This document shows positions 37,380 to 48,015 of a DNA stretch of 64,000 nt, piece by piece. The number at the start of each line of letters is the position of its first letter. Positions within the stretch are counted from its first letter, which is position 1. Under the pieces are notes generated by a model. The model did not search any database. It had not been told where the DNA came from and saw nothing but the letters and a program-made list of their open reading frames with translations. Location: contig OZ025222.1 in NCBI GenBank assembly GCA_964019055.1, forward strand, positions 9,813,043 through 9,877,042, read 5' to 3'. Position numbers and translations under genes: made by a program. The stretch is from Anthopleura xanthogrammica. Lineage: Eukaryota; Cnidaria; Anthozoa; Actiniaria; Actiniidae.

Positions 37380-37912
37380 AGAATTAACAGTGGAATCCAC
37401 CGAGTGCCTCTTCCTCCACTGCATTCCAATTGGAATTTAGAAGTTGATTTTTGAGGAGGGAGGAAAAACCGGAGAACCCGGAAAAACCCTCACAGCACAG
37501 GAGAGAACCCCAGGGGGGGGGGGGGGGTACTCCCTATAATTGACTATATGGGGATTCTCCGCCTGAAAGGGGTACGTTTTTCAGGTCACAGGTATAGAAA
37601 AGGGGTGGGAATTTGTGAATTTTGATATAAAAAGGGGTAGATTTTCTTCAAAAGTATATGAAAGGGGTACCTATTCAGGCAAAAAAGTATATAAAAGGGG
37701 TAACTTTTTGCTTAAATTTGATATATCAAAGGGTAAGGGGTCAAGAGTCTGGGCGGAGCATCCCCGTATGAAACGACCCGAAGTACGTACCCCCCCAGGG
37801 AGAGAACCAACAAAAAGCTCTCTACTCACATATACGACACCGAGCCCAGTGGGGCTCAAACTCAGGTCGCCTTGGTGAGAGGCAAGCACTCTCACCACTA
37901 CGCCACCCATGC
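37380..37912 (-). mobile_element. SINE (minus orientation) interrupted by another element
   Basis: Read on the minus strand, the pol III head (GGGTGGCGTAGTGGTGAGAG) is at about 37,890-37,912. The body (GGAGGGAGGAAAAACCGGAG on plus) is at 37,440-37,500. The SINE is split by the element at 37,511-37,800; SINE sequence GAGAGAACC occurs on both sides of the insertion. Confidence 0.75.
37511..37800. mobile_element. G-run/GGTAC-type non-autonomous element
   Basis: Starts with CCCCAGGGGGGG…GTACTCC and ends ACGTACCCCCCCAGGG, so the ends are inverted repeats. The interior repeats AAAGGGGTA motifs (AAAGGGGTACGTTTTTCAGG, GAAAGGGGTACCTATTCAGG). GAGAGAACC flanks both sides and may be the 9-bp target duplication. 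From memory, elements of this kind are abundant in anthozoan genomes. Non-coding. Confidence 0.75.
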
Positions 37913-39399
37913 ATCTCATATAATGGCCAGTGTTTAGTATTACGAGTAAAACAAATACACTCAAAAGCCTACAATGACGTCACTGTCATTAACATATTGC
38001 AAGTATAAACCTTCATAACTTAAAGACCCAACACTCGAATAAAGAAATATTTCACCAATCAAATATTCACTTCATGTAGAATCGATGCTGAAAGTATTGT
38101 ATCAGAGGATAGGCGCACTTTAATTATTCACTATGCACATTCAATGTATGGCTCCAAAAAATATCCATACTCCACCGTGTACCATGGAGGAAAATATTAA
38201 ATATTAATCAAGTAAGAGGCTTACCTTAGCCCATCAACCAATCAAATGGCAAAACACGAAAAAGTCACATTTTTCCTGCACAAAACAAACAGTTAAATAT
38301 CAATCAATAAATGAGACAAGCTTTCTTATAAACAAACTGCAGTTACTCTACACATAAAAAGTACAGAAAATCACTGATTTTTTCAACTTTTTCTTCATCA
38401 CAAATGATTGTTACAGACTGACTTGCAAAAGTATGACTGGCAATAATGTATTTGCATACTTTTATGCAAGGGCTCTTGGATGTTAACCGACACATTCCAA
38501 TGCAAAGCTATCTGGTTTTACCAAATAAGGCATGTTAAAGCTTGTTTGGCAGCAAATAGCCTGTGCATACAAGTATGTGAATACATTAAATGTGATCATA
38601 CTTTCACATATCACGCAGTAAAAGTACATGGTGAGTGTATGAATGATAGAATGACCAGTTTATTAATGTTGTTAATATAATTCTAATAATAATTGATTAC
38701 CATGAAGTTATGGAATGGGCCATCAGGGTGACCAGGAGTATAAAATGAACAATCTTTGCAGTACAGGGTCTCTGGTAATGGCTCCCCAAGACTTTTGTCA
38801 ACATACTTTAACAACTGCCTGGCATCATCTAAAGTCTTGAAACAAAATACGATATAAGAGACCAGTCATTAATTACAGGGACGGGGGTGGGCTGCTGCAA
38901 ATGAAGGAGGCCAAAAATTTTTATGCTCCACAAAGGATGGGGCTAAGATAAGAGAGACAAAGGGCACTTTAGGGGGAGGGGTCACAAACATTTGTGCAAG
39001 TGAAAATCAAAATGTATTGGGTATTTTTGAAGTTTACATGCATGCCCAATATCTCCATTTCTACGCCTCACAGCAGCGTTAAAGTTGGCAGAAATGTAGT
39101 CAATGTTGTGTTCTCTTCAAATATGAACATTTCAAAACTGAACTGCAAAATTTGGAATTTGATGACATCACATGTTGGTACTCTATTACTCTCTTGTATA
39201 ATAGAGAAAGTTTGGTGGAATAGTGAATAATAGCATGAAATGTAGTCTATAGTGTTCAAACTCATGCAGTATTATTCAACAGTAATTGTTATGATTAATG
39301 AAGGAACAATACCTGAAACAAGATGAAGATCAAAACCAATTCATACAGCACACTTAGGCACAGCATCAGTCTCCAAAACGCTACACATCAAAACACAAA

Positions 39400-41890
39400 A
39401 ATATGTTACTATTAATAGACCCTTATCACACTAGCGTCACATTATAAGGTACTTGATTTATCAGAAAAAGGAGTTGACTATCAAATTTGTCACATTGATA
39501 TTTAGTAAAATATCATAAAGTTTTGCAAAGATTTCTTTATATTTGCAAAGAAAAGCATTGTAATGATAAATGATAAAATGATAAAAGATAAACATCATAT
39601 GCATTATCAGCCTCATTATCAGGGCTGGACACATACATTTCTTTGCAAAAATTCCACGAGAATTCTTAGTCATACTGTATAACAGGTTAGAGGTTGGAAT
39701 TAAAGTTCAATTCGAAAAGTTTTACTCTGAAATATACATACAACTGACTAAACACAGCTATATCATTGTTGATGTCTTCGTCCTTCTCGTCTTCTTCCTC
39801 GTTTGCATCATCAGTACAAACACTATCAACATATGCTATTTCATAATCACTCGCCCCATATCACTGTCTGGTGTGATTCTGGTGGGCATTCGACGTCTTG
39901 TTCTTGGTGCCTAGGACCCTTATTCTTCCGTTCATATATGTGGACTATTATATTGCCCTTCTAATTATATATTGGCTTCTTCCCTCTCTTATAAAGAAAG
40001 AAGGAAGCCCCCCCCCCCCCCTCCACCCCTCAACAAACAAATGAAAAGACCCTGCAATCTCATAAAAACCACTGGATATAATAACTGTGTAGTGGCAGCT
40101 TTGGACTATCTTTATTTTTAAGAATTCATGTAAAAACTTACATCCCAGGGCCCGTGGAGCAAGCTTAACAGTGGGGGGGGGGGGGGGGGGTACACGACCG
40201 GAGTTTTTTCTGTCCCCCAAGCCCCTCCCTCTCCGCGGGCCCTGCATCCCCCCTTCTTGATCTTAAAAAATAAAACCATCCCCACTATATCATGGCTGAA
40301 AAATTTTCATCCGCCCCATTTTATACCAGCCCCCCTTCAATGTTAATAATGAACAGACCCCTAGGAATGCATTTTAATATAAAAAATATCTTTTTAAATT
40401 TTGGGAACAACATAGCTCTACGGTCCAACATTCTGTGTGCACGCAACACTCATATTCACATAATGATTTTTCGAGAGGAATTCTATCAACCAATAGAATT
40501 CTTCTATCAAACGATGACGTAATCCTCGGCTAATCAAAGCTGGCCACAACTGTGCTCTTTCTTGTTTTTCCGGTTTTGTGACCGCAAGGAAACCCATTCG
40601 AAATGAAGACAAGCAGCTTGCAGTCAAAACGTCATGGTCCTTTCCACAAATGACCCTCAATCGTGAGACAAACGGATAAAGTATCATTGATTACATTTCC
40701 ACGATGAATAATATTTTTCATTCTATGATAATTGATGTTCTCTGATTGGTTCAAGTAACCTGACATGAACCAACATGAACCAATCAGCGTCGATGATTAT
40801 TTTCCCGCTCTTTTCATCACGTGACTTGTTGGTTTGCAGTTTTTCAAAGTTGGTTTTGTTTTTTGTTCTTCATCAACCAAGAATTTCTACTGGATTATTG
40901 CTCTCTTCCCAACAGTTTACTGACTTACACAACCAACCACATTGAAAGAAAATACCTCAACTACTGAATATATTGACATCTGTTTGCAAAAGTCTAGAAA
41001 AGTTAGAGAAAATATCGCTTTTTTTCGAGAATCTCAAACTGGAAAATGTGGGCAGTCAAGACCTTCGTTTAGTCAGTATTTTGTCCTCTTTGATCTGATG
41101 TAAAAAGACCCAGGAAAAGAAAAACCAAAACGACAAGGAAAGTTTGTTTTGTAGACGTCTTGTTTTTGAGTAAAGAATTTGTTCTAAATATCCACGTTAT
41201 TTATTTTCTTTCAGAGTCGAGGTGAGCTGAACAAAGACAAGTGAATAAACTGAGGTGAGCTGAATTATTGCTGATCTTCACATTGAAAATAAAACTAGAT
41301 AACTATAATTATTGAACCACATTAGAATTATTTCTTGATTTATTCGGATTATTCCAGCTTGTATTAGTCGTGTAGTGTTTTCTTCGTTCATGTTCAACTA
41401 AAGTCTTGTACAAAACAAACCATCATTTGCCGCCATTTTTCACCACAAGTTTTTGTTGACTTCAAAACAAAACAAAACCAACTCAAAATACTATTTTATC
41501 AATCAAATGCTCTAAAATAAGGATAAATATTGATGGTTTCTTTCATTTGGATGGCAAATATTTTGATTTGACAAAGAAAACAAGTATTTTTTCTGTTGTT
41601 CGTGTTTCAAGTCCAACTCACTTGTTCATAATATGAAGAAAAATGACTTTATTTGTTGAAAAGTCTCTTTTAACTTGGTTGAATAAAAATATTGATGAAA
41701 ACAAACTTGTACTTGTATTGATATCAAACTACTGGACATTTGTCAAGAAATATTTTTGATTTTCAATGGATTTGTTTGAATATTTGTTGAGTAAAACAAG
41801 AATCATTTCAATCAACTGCAAAGATAAAACTACAAGAATATCTTTATTATTCAATAAAATATGTTATTATTTACAAAAACAGATTATTGT
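39400..41890. other. Gene-poor intergenic region
   Basis: No gene recognised. It holds C- and G-homopolymer runs (about 40,010 and 40,172), a perfect small hairpin at 40,478-40,501 (GAATTCTAT / ATAGAATTC) and an inverted pair CTGATTGGTTCA / TGAACCAATCAG at about 40,741-40,790. An acidic minus-strand frame at 39,740-39,870 (NEEEDEKDEDINND) could be a stray exon, but I cannot assign it. Confidence 0.5.
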
Positions 41891-41897
41891 CTACTTG

Positions 41898-41903
41898 TTT
41901 ATT
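41898..41903 (-). terminator. Polyadenylation signal for the HEPN-NACHT gene
   Basis: AATAAA on the minus strand about 50 bp after the stop codon of the NACHT-LRR exon, in AT-rich sequence. It is the first such hexamer downstream. Confidence 0.55.
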
Positions 41904-41952
41904 ATCGGTTCATTGTCTTTTTTTTACATAAATAAGCTTAAGTTAGATTCAT

Positions 41953-44900
41953 CTAAATATACAACTTAACATCAGGGATCTGTTGTCTTGCCCAGTGTTT
42001 ACATTCAACAGTTATTTTATCATTACTCTGTAAGTCTAACTCTTTTACACGACAATCACCAGTTTTTAACATTGAAGACAAACACTGAAGTCCAACATTT
42101 GTTATATTATTATGACTTAGGTGTAGGTCAGTTATATTAGTGTCAGACAACATGTTAGATATTATTACAACACATTCATCGTCTAATTTACAATCCAACA
42201 GCCCCAGTCCAGTAACAGTAGAAATACTAACAAGAGAATTACACAACATTCTGATCCCTGTTGCTGATAAAGATGACCAACTAATGAACAATATCTTAAC
42301 AATAAATGACTGTGTAGATGTTAGATGTTGTTTAGTTTGTTCTGCGTTGATTAAATTCATTATATCTAATAAATAACTTATGTACAAACAATCGATATCA
42401 GTTATATCACTAAATACAATCCACCCATCCTCACGACAGTATATGTGTTTAAGGTTATTTATTACTCTGGTAGAAAACCCATCGTCTTTGTACTCGTACA
42501 GACAGGATAAAGTTAGCAGTTGATTCCTATCATCATCTACATCCTCTGGTTTGATATTTTCTATCAATTCTTCCATCAGTTTTTCATCGTTTTTTGTTGA
42601 CAAAATCCCCGCCGTGAATGTGTAGATTGCATCACTCGTTTTCTTTTTCTTCGGTATTTCTTTTTTCTCTACAAACGAATAGGCACAAAGATACTCTTGA
42701 ATCGTTAGGTGTGTAAAGGTATATTCAAGTGGTGGTTTCTCGGATGGAGATTTTTGAACGCCAGGACAACAGTCAAGTAATCCACTCGCTTTCAGGTTTG
42801 TAATTTCTTCTTCTTTAAAATTGAGTTTCCTCATATCGCTTTCGTTGAAAATATATTGTCCCTTCTTTGTTAAATTCGCTGCTAGCTTACATAGTTTATG
42901 TAATATTTCTTTTACTTTAGTTTCTTCCATTTCTTCATATTTAGAAGAGGAATGTTTCTTGATAAATAGTTTAATGACTTGATGATAAAGTTCTGTTCTT
43001 GTGACGGGTAGTTTATCTGTGGTTTTTGATTCAGTCATGTACCATTTAATACAATAGCACATTAAATAACACATCACGGGGATGTGGCCAAAACTTAAAA
43101 GAATTTCATTGGCTTCCACTTGATCAATTACTTTTTTCTTCATGCTTTCGTTCTCTTTAAAATATTTTTTAATGTAATCCACAACTTGAGCCGAAGAAAA
43201 TCCTTGAATGTCACATCTCACATCAAAGACAATTTCTTTTAATTCCTCGGCTTCGCCAGGCCTTGAAGTTACAACAACCACTGATTCTTTTAACATTTTT
43301 CCTTTCATGATTTTGGCTAACAGAGCAGGAACAGGGATTTTTTCATGAGGGTTGTTTGGGTATCTTGTTTCAAAGTCCCCTGTGATTTTCTCTCGATGTT
43401 TATACTCATCAAATCCGTCAAGGATTATGAGCAGTTTCTCAGGATTTTCAATGATGTAGTGAAGAAAGTCCTCATCCATCATTGATTTTTCATTTAACAG
43501 TGGGGATCGATTTAGAATATCACATAAATCCATAAGCTCTTCTTTTTGATCTCCTTGATCTTGTTGAGGGCGGGAAAGCTGACGGAATGTCAACAGGAAT
43601 ACAAACTGAAAATCAGGTACTTTGGCTTTTTCTTGATCTTCCTCAAAAATTTGGTCATGCGACCAATCCCTTACCAACTTTCGACAAAAAAGAGATTTTC
43701 CAATCCCTCCTTTGCCAATCAACAAGATAGATTTAGGATTGGTCGTGCCAGAAGCTGTGGATTTCTGATCATTTTCTGGGCAAACAAACATCTCTGAACA
43801 TGATTTCAGTGCTGTTCTACTTTCTGGAACTTCATCCATTTGCCTCCTGCCATATCTCGTTTCTTCAGGCCCGGGTTCCTTGAATTGTTTCTGGCCACGT
43901 TGGATAGTCACATTCGTGAAGATGTCATCGGTTCTAATTTTCTTGTCCTCTTCCTTCGCCAACAGAAAATCGGTTTGTTTTTTAATGGATGACTTCAGTT
44001 TTTCTGTATATTCTGAAAATAAAAACACGACAATTTAACACCCAAAAGACGGGAAGACAAGGTAAGGATTAAATATCCGAGGTTTTTTTCATTGGACTGT
44101 TAAAAACTATGGGTTTTGTATTTCACATTTATCTATCCATCTATTGATCTATCTATTCAATTATCTATCTATTCATCCTATCATTGTTTACCTATTGATC
44201 TATCGATATAATAATTTTTTGTAAGTTAGAAAGTGAGTTTAATTGTTTATAGGGTTTTCTTGTTCTTTTGTTTCTGTTTGCTGCTCAGTGTATTAATGTA
44301 TATATTCATTTATTCATTTACTCATTCATTTATTTATGCATTTATGTATTTATCCCTTTATTTTAATGCATTCATTCATTTATTCTGTATTCATTCATCT
44401 ATTCATTCATTTATTTATGCATTCATTATTTATGCATTCATTCATTTATGTATTCATCCATCCCATTTATCCATTTATCCATCCATCCATCCATCGGCCA
44501 TAATCCTACCATCCATCCATCCTTCCATAATCCATCCCATCCATCTATCCATCCCATTCATCCATCCATTCATCCATAATCCATCCATCCCATTCATCCA
44601 TCCATCCATCCATTCAAAAAAGCACTACGAAATATTTACAATGCTGACTATAGACCTTATGCAATATCGGTCACTCCTTATTTGCATAAAGGAAAAGGTT
44701 AAAAAATATTTTTGAAATATTTTGAATTGAGAAGATATTTTGTCTTCACATGAAATACCATCAGTGAATTAGTAACTGTGCACAGTTTCAAAGAATAATG
44801 ATAATTGTTTGCAGAATTATAAGCATTTAAAATGTGCCAAAAACATGAAAACGAGGCTGGTCGGGGCATGGCTGTGTTTCACATACAAATTCTTTTAAAT

Positions 44901-47494
44901 TGCTGTAACTTCCCTAGTATTTATGCTAGAGCACTCAAATTTTGCATAAATACTAATCTAAGCATATGATTTCGAATGCTGGCTGTTATGACTTTAGGAG
45001 CTGACCAGCTCCTGAGTGGAAAACAATACTAGTAAAGTAATTTGAGCTTGAAGTGAAAGGAGAATGAACAATTGTTACAAACACAAGATTTGGCCTTTAC
45101 CTAGTGCTCTTGATGAAAGATCTTTCTCTGCAGGTTGATAACTTGTCCTCTCAACACTATGATAAAATAAGATGAAATTGATATTTACAATGTCATCAAA
45201 CTTGAGGCTTTCATTGTAGGTTTCCTAACATCTGTTCTGTCTGGTTTCTTTTGCTTTCAAATTTCTAATGATAATTGTCACCTAAGTTTTCTGGTCCTTG
45301 ACCTATGCCAACATCACCTTTTTACATCCCGGCTGATGATGGGTCGAAGACCTGAAAGCTTGGGTAACAATTATTGTAAGAAATATCAACATAGAAGAAA
45401 CCAGATGGATGGAGGAAAAACCAGAAAACCCTCATGGCAAGGAAGACAACAACTTCAAACAAACTCAAATCACATGTTGATTTTTATGGAGGGAGGAAAA
45501 CCGGAGAACCTGGAGAAAAACCCTTGTGGCAAGGGAGAAAACAACACATCAAACAAACTCAACTCACATGTTGATTTTTATGGAGGGAGGAAAACTGGAG
45601 AACCTGGAGAAAACCCTTGTGGCAAGGGAGAGAACAACAAGCCTGGGCTCGAACCTGGATCACTGTGGTGAGAGGTGAGTGGTAAACTACTACGACGCCC
45701 ATGCCACCCCAGAGAAAACATACATACTTCATTACAGCTCCCTATAAGGGCTCTTCTGCAGACACTTACTTTTTAAGTGATGATAATTCTTCAAGTATTT
45801 TCTCTTGCAGTCTAGACTGACCCTCTACAATGGTCACTTGTCCTTGTTGCAGTCTAGACTGACCCTCTACAATGGTCTCTTGTCCTAGTTGTAGTCGTTC
45901 TAATTTGCCATTAACTATATAAATTTCAAAATAAATATTTTACGAGACATTAGAATAGATATGTTATTGGTTCCAAGCATTTAATGTTAAATATACATGC
46001 ATCAACTTTGTTTTCAAACAAAAAACTTCCTTACAATACAACTTACTTAAATCCAGTCCATCTAGAATGGCTTTGTCTTGGTCTGCACAGTGTTTCATCA
46101 TTGGAAGTAGTTCACTCCATGGCTTTTGAACATCTTGGGAAAAGAGATGTGTATCAGAGAACCACACGTTTATACATAACCAGTAACCAATGAAATAATC
46201 AATCAGTAAATATTCCATTCCATTCCTATTCTATTTCCTACCCTTCTATTCCATTCTATTCATTCAAGGTAAAACTCTCTAAAATAAGGCCCCCATACCC
46301 CGACTTTAATCCCTACCAAAAATAAGAGTCCCCTGAACTTGAAGCCCAAAACACTTTCTTCATAGATTACAACAATAAATATATTGTATTTTGCATTCTA
46401 TTCTTGTTCGTTTCTGTTTTGTTCCATTCTATTCCATTCTGTTCCACTCTATTCTTTTTTCCTACTCTATTCCATTCTATTCTTGTTCGTTTCTGTTTTG
46501 TTCCATTCTATTCCATTCCATTCTTTTCTACTCAATTCTATTTTCCTACTTTATTCCCTTCTAATTCATTTTCTATTCTGTTCTATTCCTTTCTTTTCTA
46601 TTCTATTCTAAATTAAAGGAATGAATGACTAAATGAATGTAAGTAATACTGATTGATATACATTGTTATTATTGGATGATGGGTGTGATTCATCTGTAAT
46701 ATCACTCTCACCTTGTTTCACTTTATCAAAGTCCACATTGGTAGCTCCAAATAAGCTCAGTGCATTACATCCATCAGTCCATGACTTTTGGAAATCAGCA
46801 GCTTTAACCCTTGGAATCGGAGAGTGACACAACTTGTTTCTCATTTCTTTTAACGTTTGAAGGGCTGTTACCAGATTAGCTGCTACAACAAATGGTGGCC
46901 GTGATTGAAGAAGAGCTTTGACAAAAAGAGACAAGTCCCATTGTGATGTATCACCAGATTTTACTGTATTCTTTTCATATGGAAGAGGCTTAAACATCCG
47001 CAGCAGGTCAGCTCCATTCTGGGTGCAGTCAGTCCAAGGTCTGTATTTTCCTGCAGCATTCCACTGAGTTTTGAAGTAAAGACGCAGACATGGATTCCCT
47101 ACTCTTAACAGAAGTAAGGCCAGGCAACAGTGGTTCCTGTTGAATATAAAGCCACTTAATTAGTATATAGTCTGGTAATTGTAATATAGGAATTTTGATT
47201 TGTGAACAGGGAGGAAGTCTGGAGAATTAACCTGGAGAAAAACCCTCAAAGCACAAGAGAAAACCAACAAACAACTAGGCGCGGTAGACACCTGCATGTA
47301 TGATGGCAAGTCTGAGCACTGATTAACTAGCTGTACAATGCCAGTGCATGTACATGACCTCACAGACCCAAAATTAATGGAGAATGCAAAATTACATCTT
47401 AGCAATTATAATAAGTGGGTAATATCATTTTAAAATGTTTCCAACAGAGTAAATAACATAAACCATCAATATCTTACCCTTCTTCTTCATCCAT
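41953..47494 (-). CDS. HEPN (DZIP3-like)-NACHT-LRR receptor, 6 exons
   Basis: A NOD-like receptor of about 929 residues, probably cytosolic. Minus-strand exons in coding order: 47478-47494, 46712-47136, 46047-46133, 45770-45914, 45101-45156, 41953-44012. All are GT-AG, and the phases (2,1,1,2,1) fit at each junction. The start MDEEEG has a strong context (AAACATGG). Residues 7-175 resemble the DZIP3-type HEPN domain: [26 protein letters not shown] and an intact R-x4-H motif (RNKLCH, about residues 105-110) typical of HEPN RNases. Exon 4 adds a coil with two 14-residue repeats ([14 protein letters not shown]). The last exon holds the NACHT NTPase: Walker A GKGGIGKS near residue 343, Walker [13 protein letters not shown] near 438-448, sensor VVVTSRPGE. 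Helical regions follow, then about three ribonuclease-inhibitor-type leucine-rich repeats ([24 protein letters not shown]). A role in danger or pathogen sensing is inferred from the family. No specific vertebrate orthologue is claimed. Confidence 0.92.
44110..44620 (+). repeat. Tetranucleotide (ATTC/ATCC)n microsatellite in NLR intron 5
   Basis: Runs of ATTCATTC change to ATCCATCC towards the right. The 160-codon plus-strand open frame (His/Ser/Ile-rich) over it is an artefact. Confidence 0.9.
45405..45715 (-). mobile_element. SINE with internally duplicated body, NLR intron
   Basis: Minus-oriented tRNA-derived SINE: the head (GGCGTCGTAGTAGTTTACCA on minus) is near 45,700. The body unit with GTTGATTTTTATGGAGGGAG and AGAAAAACCCTTGTGGCAAG (plus) is present about three times in tandem at 45,410-45,640. 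Confidence 0.75.
46220..46620 (+). repeat. Pentanucleotide (ATTCT/ATTCC)n repeat in NLR intron 2
   Basis: Imperfect TTCCATTCTATTCC repeats in two blocks (about 46,222-46,265 and 46,395-46,610) with an internal duplication (CTATTCTTGTTCGTTTCTGT twice). Phe/Ser-rich frames here are artefacts. Confidence 0.9.
47200..47300 (-). mobile_element. SINE fragment, NLR intron 1
   Basis: GGGAGGAAGTCTGGAGAATT followed by AAAAACCCTCAAAGCACAAG matches the SINE body at 37,440-37,510 and 45,480-45,540. The pol III head is missing. Confidence 0.6.
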
Positions 47495-47924
47495 GTTTAT
47501 TCAATGTATCAAACATTCAACATTTATGGATAGGTCTTGCTCATCACCTCTGTGTTTTTCCTTTCTTCAGGTCTTCTTTTATAGTGTTAACTTGTTTATT
47601 TCAATGAATATTTGGAAGCAGATTAGCAACAACTTGAGATGTCAGTCTATAAGCAAAAGAACAAACATTAGATCAGCAAAGATGATTCTTTGACCCTTTT
47701 TTTGTAAATAAAAATATGTTGAGCATCTGATTCAGCTGCATATTTTTTTGAGTCACATAACATTTTGGTGAGCCAATTACCTTGTGGTAAATTATGAGTA
47801 AAAATACACAGCCATATCAGATGCTTATAATTAGGCAGAAGTTGTTAATATTATACAATTCTGTCAACTATTATTAATTACAAATATGGTCTTATATGAT
47901 ACATTTTACTCACTATCTCACTCC

Positions 47925-48015
47925 TGATTGGCTGAGAGCCCTCAGCCAATCCCTGATATCGTGTGAACTCAACATGATAAATGTATAATACATTTCTCAT
48001 GTTGAGTTCACTCAA
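47925..48015. repeat. Two adjacent perfect or near-perfect palindromes
   Basis: GATTGGCTGAG AGCC CTCAGCCAATC (47,936-47,961) is followed by TGAACTCAACATGATAAATG with its near-perfect mirror (CATTTCTCATGTTGAGTTCA). They would form two neighbouring hairpins or belong to a compact MITE. They lie about 430 bp upstream of the NLR start codon. Confidence 0.7.

Larger units (their letters stand above)
37095..38130. mobile_element. Inverted-repeat element enclosing nested insertions
   Basis: Arms of about 165 bp (37,095-37,260 and 37,965-38,130) are imperfect inverted copies: GTGCGCCTAACCCCTGATAC at left, GTATCAGAGGATAGGCGCAC at right. Between them are a SINE and a G-rich element inserted in that SINE. 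The whole lies in the intron between PTDSS2-like exons B and D. Confidence 0.75.
36859..39380 (-). pseudogene. PTDSS2: Partial phosphatidylserine synthase 2-like gene (three exons recognised)
   Basis: Three minus-strand exons match consecutive parts of PTDSS2, the ER enzyme that exchanges ethanolamine of PE for serine. Exon A 39313-39380 encodes FWRLMLCLSVLYELVLIFILFQ, a membrane segment. Exon B 38701-38835 encodes DDARQLLKYVDKSLGEPLPE to DGPFHNFM. Exon D begins at 37059 and encodes ALMIRD, then [20 protein letters not shown], very close to the family signature. A to B joins in phase 0 with GT-AG sites. I could not find the exon expected between B and D (family sequence like GFVPAHFLGWYLK), the N-terminal membrane segments, or anything after WWDH. 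After WWDH there is no good donor and the frame reaches a stop at 36,859. I therefore call it a fragment or decayed copy, although the visible exons have no stops or frameshifts. Missed exons are the main alternative. Confidence 0.6.

Noticed and set aside
44233..44715. 160-codon Ile/His/Ser-rich ORF
   Set aside because: Low-complexity ATTC/ATCC microsatellite in an intron of the HEPN-NACHT gene.
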